Assembly: GCA_964483375.1 (NCBI GenBank)
Contig: CAZABJ010000008.1
Span: 1-60,174, forward strand
DNA from: JAUIEH01 sp964483375
GTDB taxonomy: Bacteria; Pseudomonadota; Alphaproteobacteria; Caulobacterales; Maricaulaceae
Direction of reading: 5' to 3'
DNA: 60,174 nucleotides
The position numbers and the translations under genes are program-made. The notes below the pieces were generated by a model. The model searched no databases. It was not told the DNA's origin and was given only the letters and a program-made list of their open reading frames with translations. How positions within the stretch are numbered: position 1 is the first letter of the stretch; the number at the start of each line of letters is the position of its first letter. Shown one piece after another: positions 33,630-42,555 of the stretch.

Positions 33630-34435
33630 GTCGTCGCTCCAACCCGTGCTGCGCGCACGGCCTCCGACAAAGTTCGCGTCAACGCTTTCCCGCCTGCGAC
33701 GCCGTCTCGCGTCAAAGCGTCGACGATCGCCGACCCCGCCACCACCGCATCGGCGATTTTGGCGTAGGCCTGCGCCTGTTCCCCGGTGCGCACCCCGAAC
33801 CCGACCGCAATGGGCAGATCGGTTTCGGCGCGGAGGCGTTCAAGGTCGCGGGTCACTTGATTGGCAGCGCCTGCGCCCGCGCCCGTCACGCCGGTCACCG
33901 ATACGTAATAGACGAAACCCGTTGCATTTTCGAGAACTCGCTTGACCCGACGCGAATCAGTGGTGGGCGTCGCCAGGCGAATAAGCGCCAGATCATGCGA
34001 GGCGAAGGCGTCTCGCAGCGGCGCGTCTTCCTCAGGCGGCAGGTCGACCAGGATGACGCCGTCGGCCCCCGCTTTCGCGAGCGCGCCCGCAAAGTCGCCC
34101 CAACCGCGACGAGCGGCGGGGTTGGCGTAACCCATGAGAATGAGCGGGGTGTCGGAGTGGGCGGCGCGAAATCTCGCCGCCAGCGCCAAGACGTCGTCAA
34201 GGGTCACCCCGGCGTCAAGCGCGCGCCGGCCCGCCGCCTGAATCGAGGGGCCGTCCGCCATGGGGTCGGTGAACGGAAAACCCAGCTCGACCACATCCGC
34301 GCCCGCCCCTGGCAGCGCGTTCAACATCTCCCAGCTCGTTTCCAGGTCCGGGTCCCCTCCCATCACATAGGCGATGAAGCCTGCGCGGCCTTCAGCCTTC
34401 AGCGCGGCGAAACGAGCGGCGAGACGGGCGGTCAT
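33626..34435 (-). CDS. trpA: Tryptophan synthase alpha subunit
   Basis: 269 residues. Cleaves indole-3-glycerol phosphate to indole, which is channelled to TrpB. The catalytic Glu and Asp are in VVELGFPFTDPMADGPS, loop 6 is YYVSVTGVTGA, and phosphate binding is by VGFGVRTGEQA and VVAGSAIV. trpB is the second gene upstream, a VOC-family gene lying between, and accD follows with a four-base overlap (trpA-accD-folC is a usual alphaproteobacterial order). Confidence 0.97.
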   Translation of the reverse strand: MTARLAARFAALKAEGRAGFIAYVMGGDPDLETSWEMLNALPGAGADVVELGFPFTDPMADGPSIQAAGRRALDAGVTLDDVLALAARFRAAHSDTPLILMGYANPAARRGWGDFAGALAKAGADGVILVDLPPEEDAPLRDAFASHDLALIRLATPTTDSRRVKRVLENATGFVYYVSVTGVTGAGAGAANQVTRDLERLRAETDLPIAVGFGVRTGEQAQAYAKIADAVVAGSAIVDALTRDGVAGGKALTRTLSEAVRAARVGATT

Positions 34436-34573
34436 GGGGTGTCCTGGCGCGGGAAAGGGCAGCGGAGGGTATAGGCCCCCTGGCGATGGGAATCCAATCT
34501 CACGCGGCGCCGCGGCGCATCGCCAGGGCCAGACCGCGGGCGAACGTCGCGGAGCGCGACAGCGAGGCAGGGA

Positions 34574-34990
34574 TTAAAGACGCCTCGCTTCCTCTTCTGG
34601 CAGCGCGCAGAAAATCGCGAGCTTGTTGCCCACCGGGTCGCGGAGATAGCCGACATAAAAGCGATCGCTGTAATCGGTGCGGAAGCCGGGCGCGCCCTCG
34701 TCGGAGCCGCCGGCCTGGAGACCCGCGGCGTGAACGGCGCGCACCAACGCAGCCGTCTCGGCTTCGAAGGCCAACATTGAGCCGTTTCCGACGGTCGCCT
34801 TCGCCCCGTCATAGGGCTTCCCCACATATATCTCGGTAGGGCGCGCGGACTGGCCGGGGGCGACCGGCTGGGCGAATTCGACGCCGGATGGCGTTTCCTT
34901 TTTCTGGTAACCAAGCGGGGTCAGGACAGCCGCGTAGAAACGTCCCGAAAGCGGGATGTCGTTAGCGCCGACCCTGATGTAGCCGAGCAT
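34574..34990 (-). CDS. VOC-family (glyoxalase/bleomycin-resistance fold) protein
   Basis: 138 residues, starting MLGYIRVGANDI and ending in DPVGNKLAIFCALP, the usual start and finish of a single-module vicinal-oxygen-chelate protein. FYAAVLTPLGY and a C-terminal GYLRDPVGNK block are clear. Substrate unknown; such proteins range from metal enzymes to binding proteins. ATG 34990 follows GAGAGGGA; an upstream in-frame start at 35032 is less likely. It lies between trpB and trpA on the same strand, so it is probably cotranscribed with them. Confidence 0.85.
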   Translation of the reverse strand: MLGYIRVGANDIPLSGRFYAAVLTPLGYQKKETPSGVEFAQPVAPGQSARPTEIYVGKPYDGAKATVGNGSMLAFEAETAALVRAVHAAGLQAGGSDEGAPGFRTDYSDRFYVGYLRDPVGNKLAIFCALPEEEARRL

Positions 34991-35059
34991 GCCGCCGTCC
35001 CTCTCTGCGAGGCGCCGTCCGTGCGACCTCAAACGCGCGCCGGCAGCCTGGCCGTCGGG

Positions 35060-36277
35060 TCAGACCCCGTGCCCTAACGCCTCGGCCACGGTGAAGATAT
35101 CCTTGTCCCCCCGCCCGCATAGGTTCATCAGCACCAGGCCTTCGGGGCCGAGTTCGCGGCAGAGGTCGCCGGCGCGGGCCAGCGCGTGGGCGGGCTCGAG
35201 CGCGGGGATGATGCCTTCTTCGCGAGAGCAGAGTTGGAACATCGCGAGCGCTTCTTCGTCGCTGGCGGTGAGGTATTCCACCCGGCCGGCGTCTTTCAGC
35301 CAGGCGTGTTCGGGGCCGACGCCGGGATAGTCGAGACCGGCGGAGATGGAATGGCCGTCGCGGATTTGGCCGTCCTCGGTTTGGAGGAGATAGGTGCGCA
35401 TGCCGTGCACCACGCCCGGCGCCCCTTGGGTGAGGCTCGCGCAGTGACGGTCGCCGTCGAGCCCCTCGCCAGCGGCCTCCACGCCGATGAGGCGCACCGA
35501 ACTGTCGTCCAAAAATCCGTGGAACAGCCCCAGCGCATTGGACCCGCCCCCGACGCAGGCGACGGCGGCGTCCGGCAGCCGGCCTTCGCGCGCCATAAGC
35601 TGGGCGCGGGCTTCGCGGCCGATGACGCTCTGAAAGTCCCGCACCATGGCGGGGTAGGGATGCGGCCCCGCGACCGTGCCGATGACGTAGAAGGTGTCCG
35701 CCACATTGGTCACCCAGTCGCGCAGGGCTTCGTTCATGGCGTCTTTCAGCGTTCGCCCGCCGCTCTCCACGGGACGGACCTCCGCGCCCAGCAGTTTCAT
35801 GCGAAAGACGTTCGGTTTTTGCCGCTCCACGTCTTCAGCGCCCATGTAAACCACGCAGGGCAAGCCGAAACGGGCGGCGACCGCGGCGGTGGCCACGCCA
35901 TGTTGGCCCGCGCCGGTCTCCGCGATGATGCGGGTCTTGCCCATGCGCTTGGCGAGGAGCACTTGGCCTAGGCAATTGTTGATCTTATGCGCGCCGGTGT
36001 GATTGAGCTCGTCGCGCTTGAACCACAGCCGCGCCCCGCCAAACGCTTCGGTCAGCCGTTCGGCGAAATACATCGGCGAGGGACGGCCGACATAGTCCTT
36101 CAAAAACGCGTCCATCTCCGCTTGGAAGGCGGGGTCGGCTTTGGCGGCCGCATATTCGCGCTCCAAATCCAGCACGAGCGGCATCAGCGTTTCCGCGACA
36201 TAGCGCCCGCCATAATCGCCAAAGCGGCCGGCGGCGTCAGGAAGGGCGTGCGAAGCGTTTGAGAGCGTCGTGGTCAT
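35060..36277 (-). CDS. trpB: Tryptophan synthase beta subunit
   Basis: 405-residue PLP enzyme joining indole and serine. The PLP lysine is in HTGAHKINN, the family block ETGAGQHGVA follows, GGGSNALG binds the PLP phosphate and NLCGRGDKD ends the protein. I start at ATG 36277 (MTTTLSNASHALPDAAG) because homologues begin near there; the frame is open 84 codons further but the added part does not look like protein. It has no obvious ribosome site. A DUF1028 gene lies upstream and a VOC gene downstream, both on the same strand. Confidence 0.97.
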   Translation of the reverse strand: MTTTLSNASHALPDAAGRFGDYGGRYVAETLMPLVLDLEREYAAAKADPAFQAEMDAFLKDYVGRPSPMYFAERLTEAFGGARLWFKRDELNHTGAHKINNCLGQVLLAKRMGKTRIIAETGAGQHGVATAAVAARFGLPCVVYMGAEDVERQKPNVFRMKLLGAEVRPVESGGRTLKDAMNEALRDWVTNVADTFYVIGTVAGPHPYPAMVRDFQSVIGREARAQLMAREGRLPDAAVACVGGGSNALGLFHGFLDDSSVRLIGVEAAGEGLDGDRHCASLTQGAPGVVHGMRTYLLQTEDGQIRDGHSISAGLDYPGVGPEHAWLKDAGRVEYLTASDEEALAMFQLCSREEGIIPALEPAHALARAGDLCRELGPEGLVLMNLCGRGDKDIFTVAEALGHGV

Positions 36278-36332
36278 GGGGAGGACGTAGCACTCCAGTC
36301 CCGCCCAGGCGAGCCGCAGGCTAAGCGACGGC

Positions 36333-37274
36333 TCACTCGCCGCTTTGGCACTGCTCCCAGGACGCCGTCGACAGGGCCTGCTCCGCCCAGACCGGATTGA
36401 GCGTGGCGAAGGTGCAGCGGTAAAGCTGAGCGGCTTCTTCGTCGCCCATGCGTTCGGCCAGGGTCGCGGCGGTGCGCCAAGCGCGGTCCCAGTCAGGCGC
36501 GCGTTGCAGGGCCATGGCGATGAGATCACGGGCCCAGTCCTCGTCGCGAGGCGCTGCCTCGCCGGCGCGGTTCAAGAGGATGCGGGCGTAGTGAGCGTCA
36601 TAGGCCCGGCGGAGGTCGGCGACCGCGGTTCCATGGGCGTAATCGACCCGAAGGTCGATATCGACCGGCCAGCCCTCGGGATGGGAGACCAACAGGGCGG
36701 CGGACAACACGCCGATGGACTGGCCGCCCGCCGCCTGGCCCGCCTCAAGGGCGAGCAGGAGACGCTCGGCAAGCGGGCCGGCGGCCTCAACGAACGTGGT
36801 CTCCATGGCCGACAAGACCTCGGGGCCCGCAAGCCCATTGCCGGCGATGACGTAGTCGCGCCCCGTGCGATGGCCCGCCCAGTCATCGGCGCGCTCCCCG
36901 GTATGGGCGGCTGAACTGCCGTCGATGGCGACGACCCCGACCTGGCGCAGCGCGGGCCCGGCGCCGTCATTGAACAAGGAATCCGCATCGAGCGCGCTCT
37001 CAAGCGCCGCTTCCGCCGTACCCTCAGGGAACAGCGCCATGAGCGCAAAGCGGCTGTGGACGGGATTGGTCTCCAGCTGGGAGAAGCCCGCGCCGCGCGC
37101 CGCGTCGGCGAAGGGCACGCTTCCCCCAACCGCGAGATTGTGCGTGGCCGTCGCCGCGCCGCACTCTCCGGTCTGCGCGTCGCAGGCGGCGATGGAGAAC
37201 GTGGCGGCCGACGGGGCGGGGAGAAGGAGGGCGGAAACAAGCGCCATCAGGGCGATGCGAAGGCAAAGCGACAT
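36333..37274 (-). CDS. Secreted DUF1028 protein
   Basis: 313 residues. After a signal peptide (cut near residue 24, PSAA), ATFSIAACDAQTGECGAAT begins a DUF1028 domain, a Ntn-hydrolase-like fold of unknown activity; RQVGVVAIDG, HTGERADDWAGH and IAGNGLAGPEVL are its other landmarks. The last 80 residues look like a helical repeat extension. It sits between trpF and trpB on the same strand, an unusual place, with no visible link to tryptophan synthesis. Possibly a periplasmic amidohydrolase; unproven. Confidence 0.85.
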   Translation of the reverse strand: MSLCLRIALMALVSALLLPAPSAATFSIAACDAQTGECGAATATHNLAVGGSVPFADAARGAGFSQLETNPVHSRFALMALFPEGTAEAALESALDADSLFNDGAGPALRQVGVVAIDGSSAAHTGERADDWAGHRTGRDYVIAGNGLAGPEVLSAMETTFVEAAGPLAERLLLALEAGQAAGGQSIGVLSAALLVSHPEGWPVDIDLRVDYAHGTAVADLRRAYDAHYARILLNRAGEAAPRDEDWARDLIAMALQRAPDWDRAWRTAATLAERMGDEEAAQLYRCTFATLNPVWAEQALSTASWEQCQSGE

Positions 37275-37339
37275 GGAGCAGCGTCTCCGGCTTGGGCGGG
37301 CCCCTTTGTCGTCCGAAAAGAATGCGGCGCAAGGATGGC

Positions 37340-38014
37340 TCAGCCCGACGCTGCGGCGCGAGCGGCGGCGATGAAGTCGCGGATTTTAACGGGGTCCTTC
37401 ACGCCCGGCGCGCGTTCGACGCCCGAGGCGACATCGACGCCCGGCGCGCGGGTCGCGGCGATCGCTTGGGCGACATTGTCCGGCGTGAGGCCTCCCGCGA
37501 GAAGCCAGGGCTTCGGGGCGGACCAGCCTTCCAGCACCGTCCAGTCGAAGGTTCGCCCATGACCGCCGGCATAGGCGGCGCCTTTTGGCGGCTTGGCGTC
37601 CAGCACCAAGCGCTCTGCGTTTGACATGTGCGCGGCGGGGTCAAGGTCCTTGCGCGTGCGCACCGCCAGCGCGGCCGCTAAGGGCCGTCCGCCGGCATGC
37701 AGTTTCTCTGAAGCAAGCGTCAGCGGGCGGAAGTGATGGACCTGGACGCCGATGGCGTCCGGGCCGTTCGCCAGGAATGCGCAGACGGACTGATACCGCT
37801 CGGCGTCCTCTACGAAGTGCGTTTGTCGCACCTGAAAAACGATCCAGGGCCGGAGGCCGGCCGCCAACGCCGTTTGGGCGAGAGCGGCGGCGCGGGCCGC
37901 ATCCATATGCCGGGGGCTCGCCGGGGCGACCACGAAGCCCGCATCGTCCGCACCCGCCGCAATTGCGGCGTCAAGGCCGGCCTCGTCGGTCAATCCGCAG
38001 ATCTTCACCCGCAT
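37340..38014 (-). CDS. trpF: Phosphoribosylanthranilate isomerase
   Basis: 224-residue TIM barrel catalysing the third step of tryptophan synthesis. The general base is Cys6 (VKICGL), the acid Asp is in LVLDAKPP, and phosphate is held by LAGGLTPDNV and GVDVASGVE. It is the upstream member of the local trp set (trpF, trpB, trpA); trpC, trpD and trpE are not in the window. ihfB lies 24 bases upstream on the same strand. Confidence 0.96.
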   Translation of the reverse strand: MRVKICGLTDEAGLDAAIAAGADDAGFVVAPASPRHMDAARAAALAQTALAAGLRPWIVFQVRQTHFVEDAERYQSVCAFLANGPDAIGVQVHHFRPLTLASEKLHAGGRPLAAALAVRTRKDLDPAAHMSNAERLVLDAKPPKGAAYAGGHGRTFDWTVLEGWSAPKPWLLAGGLTPDNVAQAIAATRAPGVDVASGVERAPGVKDPVKIRDFIAAARAAASG

Positions 38015-38038
38015 AAGCCGGCCCGCCTCGGATGCGTC

Positions 38039-38344
38039 TTAGGCGGGGTTCGGGTTCTCAAGGCGGGCGGCGTCGATGCGCTCGCGGAGTTCTTTGCCGG
38101 CCTTGAAGAAGGGCACATGTTTGGCGCGCACCGTCACCGGCTCGCCCGTGCGCGGATTGCGGCCGTCGCGTCCGTCGCGGAAACGCACGGAAAACGCGCC
38201 GAAACCGCGCAGCTCCACGCGCTCGCCGCGTTCCAGGGCGGCGGCGATTTCGTCCAATACGCGGTTCACAACGCGCTCCGCTTCGCCGTGCTTCAGCTCG
38301 GGATGGCGCTCGGTCAATTTCGCGATCAGCTCGGATTTTATCAT
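38039..38344 (-). CDS. ihfB: Integration host factor beta subunit
   Basis: 101 residues, HU/IHF family. The DNA-binding arm GRNPRTGEPV with its intercalating proline is present, as is RVELRGFGAFSV. MIKSELIAKLTERHP at the start fits IhfB rather than HU. It bends DNA with IhfA at specific sites. rpsA lies 196 bases upstream and trpF immediately downstream, the standard rpsA-ihfB order. Confidence 0.95.
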   Translation of the reverse strand: MIKSELIAKLTERHPELKHGEAERVVNRVLDEIAAALERGERVELRGFGAFSVRFRDGRDGRNPRTGEPVTVRAKHVPFFKAGKELRERIDAARLENPNPA

Positions 38345-38507
38345 TGAGGGTCAGGGCTCTGAGTTGTGCACATCAACGCCTGCGCCCGCCGCCCCCGCGC
38401 GGACCGACCGAGGACGCGCCGCTTAGCGACGCGCCCCGGCGGCGTGGTGAGAGAGTGCGCTTCGGCGGGCGGCCACGTCAACCGCCCGCGCGTTCGAAGC
38501 GTTTGAA

Positions 38508-38528
38508 TTCCCACGCGGAACGCGGGAA
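38508..38528 (-). terminator. Hairpin after rpsA, possible terminator
   Basis: Eight paired bases (TTCC+CGCG with CGCG+GGAA), a two-base bulge and a three-base loop, 13 bases past the rpsA stop on the minus strand. A second perfect 8-bp hairpin (38465-38472 with 38482-38489) follows. No T tract is present, so termination may be partial. Confidence 0.35.
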
Positions 38529-38540
38529 GGGATGAGCGGC

Positions 38541-40268
38541 TCAGCTTTGAGCGTCTTCCTCGTCGTCGTCGGACTGTTCGCGCTCGCGCATCGCCGCGCC
38601 GAGAATGTCGCCCAGAGACGCCCCGGAGTCAGTCGAGCCGAACTGCTCAACCGCCTCGCGTTCGTCGCGCGCTTCCAGCGCTTTGATCGACACCGAGATC
38701 TTCCGCGCCGCCTTGTCCACATTGGTGACCATGGCGTCGACTTTGTCTCCGACCGCGAAGCGCTCGGGACGTTGTTCGGAGCGGTCACGGGACAGGTCGG
38801 ACTTGCGGATGAAGGCTTTCATGCCGCCGTCATCGCCGAAGGTCACTTCAATGCCGCCGGAGGTCACCTCAGTGACGGCGCAGGTCACGGTGTCGCCGCG
38901 GGAGTAGCCGCCCTCATTGAGCGGATCGCCGGCGAGTTGCTTGATGCCCAGGCTGATCCGCTCTTTCTCCACGTCGATGTCGAGCACCTTGGCCTCGACC
39001 TCATCGCCCTTGGCGTAGCGCTGGATGGCTTGGTCGCCGGCTTCGTTCCAGTCGATGTCGGAAAGGTGGACCATGCCGTCCAGCTCCGCATCCAGGCCGA
39101 TGAACAACCCGAATTCGGTGATGTTGCGAACTTCGCCTTTGACTTTGGCGCCCGGAGGATTGGCGGCGGCGAACGCTTCCCAGGGATTGGCCTGGCACTG
39201 CTTGAGCCCCAGCGAAATCCGACGCTTTTCGGGGTCCACGTCAAGGACCAGCACTTCGACTTCTTGGCTGGTGGACACGATTTTGCCGGGGTCGACGTTC
39301 TTTTTGGTCCAGCTCATTTCGGACACGTGGACGAGGCCCTCCACGCCCGGCTCGAGCTCCACGAACGCGCCGTAATCGGTGATGTTGGTGACGCGGCCGG
39401 AATACTTCGCGCCGACGGGGTATTTCGCCTCGACGCCGTCCCAGGGGTCGGACTGGAGTTGCTTCATGCCCAGCGAGATGCGCTGGGTTTCCGCGTTGAT
39501 CTTCACGATCTGCACTTTGACCGTATCGCCCACCGCCAGCACTTGGCTGGGATGGTTCACCCGGCGCCAGGACATGTCCGTGACGTGCAGAAGCCCGTCG
39601 ATGCCGCCCAGGTCCACGAAGGCGCCGTAATCGGTGATGTTTTTCACCACGCCGTCGCGGATCTCGCCTTCTTTCAACTGATTGACCAGTTCGGCGCGCT
39701 GTTCGGCGTGGCTCGCCTCCAACACGCTGCGGCGTGAGACCACGATATTGCCTCGGGGGCGGTCCATTTTCAGGATGGCGAAGGGCTGGGCCTTGCCCAT
39801 GAGCGGACCGACGTCGCGAACCGGGCGCACGTCCACTTGGCTGCCCGGCAAAAACGCGTTCGCACCGCCCAAATCGACGGTGAAGCCGCCTTTGACCCGT
39901 CCGACGATGGCGCCCTCGACGGGTTCCTCTTTCTCGAAGGATTTCTCCAGCCGGTTCCAGGCTTCTTCGCGGCGGGCCTTTTCGCGGCTGAGGATGGCGT
40001 CGCCAAGCGCGTTTTCGATGCGCTCCAGATAGACGTCCACGTCCTGGCCGACTTCGATTTCTTCTTTTTCGCCTTGGAAAATGAACTCAGAGAGCTTTAC
40101 GCGCCCCTCCGTCTTCAGCCCCACGTCGATCACGACGAAATCGTTTTCGATCGCCGTCACGCGGCCTGTCACCACTTTGCCTTCCTCCAGCTTTCGACCG
40201 GCGAAGCTGGCCTCTAACAGTTCGGAGAAATCCTCGGTGGTGGGGTTGAAGGACGTGGTCTCGGTCAT
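38541..40268 (-). CDS. rpsA: 30S ribosomal protein S1
   Basis: 575 residues with six S1/OB repeats. The first two are diverged; repeats three to six carry the typical GAFVDLGG, GLLHVTDMSW, GLVHVSEMSW and KRRISLGLKQ blocks. Binds mRNA and helps unstructured or weak-SD messages onto the ribosome, relevant as many genes here lack strong ribosome sites. The C-terminus is acidic (SDDDEEDAQS). cmk lies 177 bases upstream and ihfB downstream. Confidence 0.98.
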   Translation of the reverse strand: MTETTSFNPTTEDFSELLEASFAGRKLEEGKVVTGRVTAIENDFVVIDVGLKTEGRVKLSEFIFQGEKEEIEVGQDVDVYLERIENALGDAILSREKARREEAWNRLEKSFEKEEPVEGAIVGRVKGGFTVDLGGANAFLPGSQVDVRPVRDVGPLMGKAQPFAILKMDRPRGNIVVSRRSVLEASHAEQRAELVNQLKEGEIRDGVVKNITDYGAFVDLGGIDGLLHVTDMSWRRVNHPSQVLAVGDTVKVQIVKINAETQRISLGMKQLQSDPWDGVEAKYPVGAKYSGRVTNITDYGAFVELEPGVEGLVHVSEMSWTKKNVDPGKIVSTSQEVEVLVLDVDPEKRRISLGLKQCQANPWEAFAAANPPGAKVKGEVRNITEFGLFIGLDAELDGMVHLSDIDWNEAGDQAIQRYAKGDEVEAKVLDIDVEKERISLGIKQLAGDPLNEGGYSRGDTVTCAVTEVTSGGIEVTFGDDGGMKAFIRKSDLSRDRSEQRPERFAVGDKVDAMVTNVDKAARKISVSIKALEARDEREAVEQFGSTDSGASLGDILGAAMREREQSDDDEEDAQS

Positions 40269-40359
40269 GCGCTCGCTGCTCCGTGGTTCACATTTAGGCC
40301 TCCGTCAAAGAGGGCGGCGTCATCGCCTGGGGTGGTCGGCCTCTCGGTCACTGGATACT

Positions 40360-40389
40360 CTTATACGCTCTCGAGCGGCTTAACGCCAA
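40360..40389 (-). promoter_or_regulatory. Putative rpsA promoter
   Basis: On the minus strand TTGGCG (40389-40384), an 18-base spacer and TATAAG (40365-40360). It leaves a leader of about 85 bases before the rpsA ATG, room for the autoregulatory structure seen in other bacteria. Confidence 0.5.
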
Positions 40390-40445
40390 AAGCGATGCGC
40401 GCCGAAGGGGCCGCCCCTCGACGTCCGCGCACGGCGTCTTAGCGT

Positions 40446-41087
40446 TCAGCTCGCGCGTTTGCGCGACAACGCCGCCTCGACAAGCAGCCGGGCGGCGTCA
40501 AACGCCGCGTCTATACTCATCTCAGTGGTGTCGAGCAAGCAGGCGTCGACAGCCGGCTTCATCGGGGAAAGCGAACGTTCGGCGTCGCGCCGATCGCGTT
40601 CCGCCAGATCGGCGGCGAGAGCGGCTTCGTCGACCGTTTCGCCGGCGGCGCGCAGCTCCAGGGCGCGGCGGCGGGCGCGTTCTTGAGGCGAGGCGATGAC
40701 GAACAGCTTCACATCCGCGTCGGGGCATACCACGGTGCCGATGTCCCGCCCGTCCAAAATCGCGCCGCTATCCTGAGCGGCGAAGGCCCTCTGCAGGGCG
40801 ACCAAATGTGACCGCACCGCCTGGTGGACGGCGATCCGGGAGGCCGCCGCGCCAGCCTCAGCCGTGCGCAAGCGCGCATCGTCGAGATCTTCGAAGGCCA
40901 GCCGCAGCGCGAGGTCGGCCACCGCGCTTGCATCACCGAGATCGAGACCTGCATCCGCAGCGGCCAATCCCACCTTTCGGTACATCGCACCCGTATCGAG
41001 GTGCGCCAGCCCATAGGTCTGGGACAACCGTCGGCCGATCGTGCCTTTGCCCGCGCCTGCAGGCCCGTCTATTGCGACGACGATCAT
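40446..41087 (-). CDS. cmk: Cytidylate kinase
   Basis: 213-residue NMP kinase that makes CDP and dCDP from CMP and dCMP. The P loop is DGPAGAGKGT (residues 7-16); LDTGAMYR, LDGRDIGTVV and the lid RDRRDAERS follow. ATG 41087 overlaps the aroA stop (ATGA). aroA-cmk-rpsA is the usual order. Confidence 0.97.
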   Translation of the reverse strand: MIVVAIDGPAGAGKGTIGRRLSQTYGLAHLDTGAMYRKVGLAAADAGLDLGDASAVADLALRLAFEDLDDARLRTAEAGAAASRIAVHQAVRSHLVALQRAFAAQDSGAILDGRDIGTVVCPDADVKLFVIASPQERARRRALELRAAGETVDEAALAADLAERDRRDAERSLSPMKPAVDACLLDTTEMSIDAAFDAARLLVEAALSRKRAS

Positions 41088-42433
41088 GCCGCCACCCGCG
41101 CCACATCCGCGCCCAAGGTCCGGAGGTCGTCGAAGAATCCAGGATAGCTGGTGGCGATCATGGACGCGTCGTCGATCCTCACCGGCGCTTTGGCGGCGAG
41201 CCCCAAGACCAACGCGCTCATGGCGATGCGGTGGTCGCCAAAAGTCGTGACCGTTCCGCCGCCAGGGACGCCCGCGGCGCCGCATCCGTTAACCACAAAA
41301 CCGTCCTCGCGTTCCTCCGCTTGAACCCCGTTGACGCGCAACATGCGCACCACCGCGGCGATGCGATCGCTTTCCTTCACGCGCAGCTCTTTGGCGCCCG
41401 CGACCTTTGTTTCGCCCTCGGCGAAAGCCGCAGCGACGGCGAGGATGGGAAACTCGTCAATCATCGAGGCGACGCGGGCGGGATCGACAGCGACGCCCTT
41501 GAGCGAGCCTGAGCGCACGCGGAGCGTCGCCGCCGGCTCCCCGCCGGCGATGCGCTCAGCGCTCAATGTCAGGTCCGCGCCCATCTCCGCGAGCGTCTCA
41601 TACAGGCCCGTGCGGGTGGGGTTCATCATCACGTCGGTCAAGGTCACTTCCCCGCCCGGCGTCACCGCTGCGGCCACCGCCAAAAAAGCGGCGGAGGAGG
41701 GGTCGCTGGGGACGTCGGTCGCGCACCCCGTAAGCGTGACGGGACCGGCGAGGTGGATCAGACGTTTCGCCCCGTCTTCCTCTACGCTCAGCGCTGCGCC
41801 GAACGCCGGCAGCATGCGCTCGGTATGGTCGCGGGACGCGCGGGTTTCGAGAAACTCGCACTCCCCCTCAGCGCTCAGCGCGGCGATGAGATAAGCCGAC
41901 TTCACCTGCGCCGAGCCCGACGCCTCAATCCAACTCCCCGCCCGCAACGGGCGCCGCCCGCGGATGCGCACGGGGAGGCGGTCGTCCTCGCTCCAAGCCC
42001 CCGCGCCCAGCGCGCGCAGCGGCGCGAGCACCCGCTCCATCGGCCGTGCGCGCAAACTTTCATCCCCTGAAAACCGCGCTTCGATGTCATGACCCGCTGC
42101 AGCCCCCATGCTGAGGCGGCAGCCGGTGCCGGAATTGCCGAAGTCCAGGACCCGGGCCGGAGAGGTGAAGCCCCGCGCTCCGACGCCCGCCACCCGCCAA
42201 ATGCCGGGACCGGTCTGCGACACATGAGCGCCGAGAAGGCGCATCGCATCGGCCGTCCGCAACACGTCGTCGCTTTCAAGAAGGCCGGTGATGCGCGTTT
42301 CGCCTTCCGCCATCGCGCCGAAGATCAGCGCACGGTGGGAGACGGACTTATCCCCAGGCGGGCGCAGCGTTCCAGCGAGCGTGCGCCCGGGTCTGGATTG
42401 CGCGGGTCCGGCGGCGGCGTCCAAAAGGGTCAT
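41084..42433 (-). CDS. aroA: EPSP synthase, class II-like
   Basis: 449 residues; makes 5-enolpyruvylshikimate 3-phosphate in the shikimate pathway. PGDKSVSHRALIFG, SGSAQVKSA, and FGDHRIAMS are active-site blocks. Overall it resembles the Agrobacterium CP4 type (GETRITGLLESDDVLRTA). The loop that decides glyphosate binding reads GNSGTGCR: it has Gly where CP4 has Ala. First gene of the aroA-cmk pair, divergent from the TIGR02300 gene across about 120 bases. Confidence 0.97.
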   Translation of the reverse strand: MTLLDAAAGPAQSRPGRTLAGTLRPPGDKSVSHRALIFGAMAEGETRITGLLESDDVLRTADAMRLLGAHVSQTGPGIWRVAGVGARGFTSPARVLDFGNSGTGCRLSMGAAAGHDIEARFSGDESLRARPMERVLAPLRALGAGAWSEDDRLPVRIRGRRPLRAGSWIEASGSAQVKSAYLIAALSAEGECEFLETRASRDHTERMLPAFGAALSVEEDGAKRLIHLAGPVTLTGCATDVPSDPSSAAFLAVAAAVTPGGEVTLTDVMMNPTRTGLYETLAEMGADLTLSAERIAGGEPAATLRVRSGSLKGVAVDPARVASMIDEFPILAVAAAFAEGETKVAGAKELRVKESDRIAAVVRMLRVNGVQAEEREDGFVVNGCGAAGVPGGGTVTTFGDHRIAMSALVLGLAAKAPVRIDDASMIATSYPGFFDDLRTLGADVARVAA

Positions 42434-42555
42434 GGGCGGTTCTCAAGGCGCGCGATGGCGGCGCGCGGCGCTTTGGTTTTGACAGGATGAGGGGATCGTG
42501 CCAACGAGCGCGCCGAACTTCACCCGATCCGTTCCCAACGTCTAGGGGGCCGTCA

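Noticed and set aside
38532..39737. 401-codon plus frame within rpsA
   Set aside because: Shadow of the S1 repeats; its repetitive look is a reflection of them.
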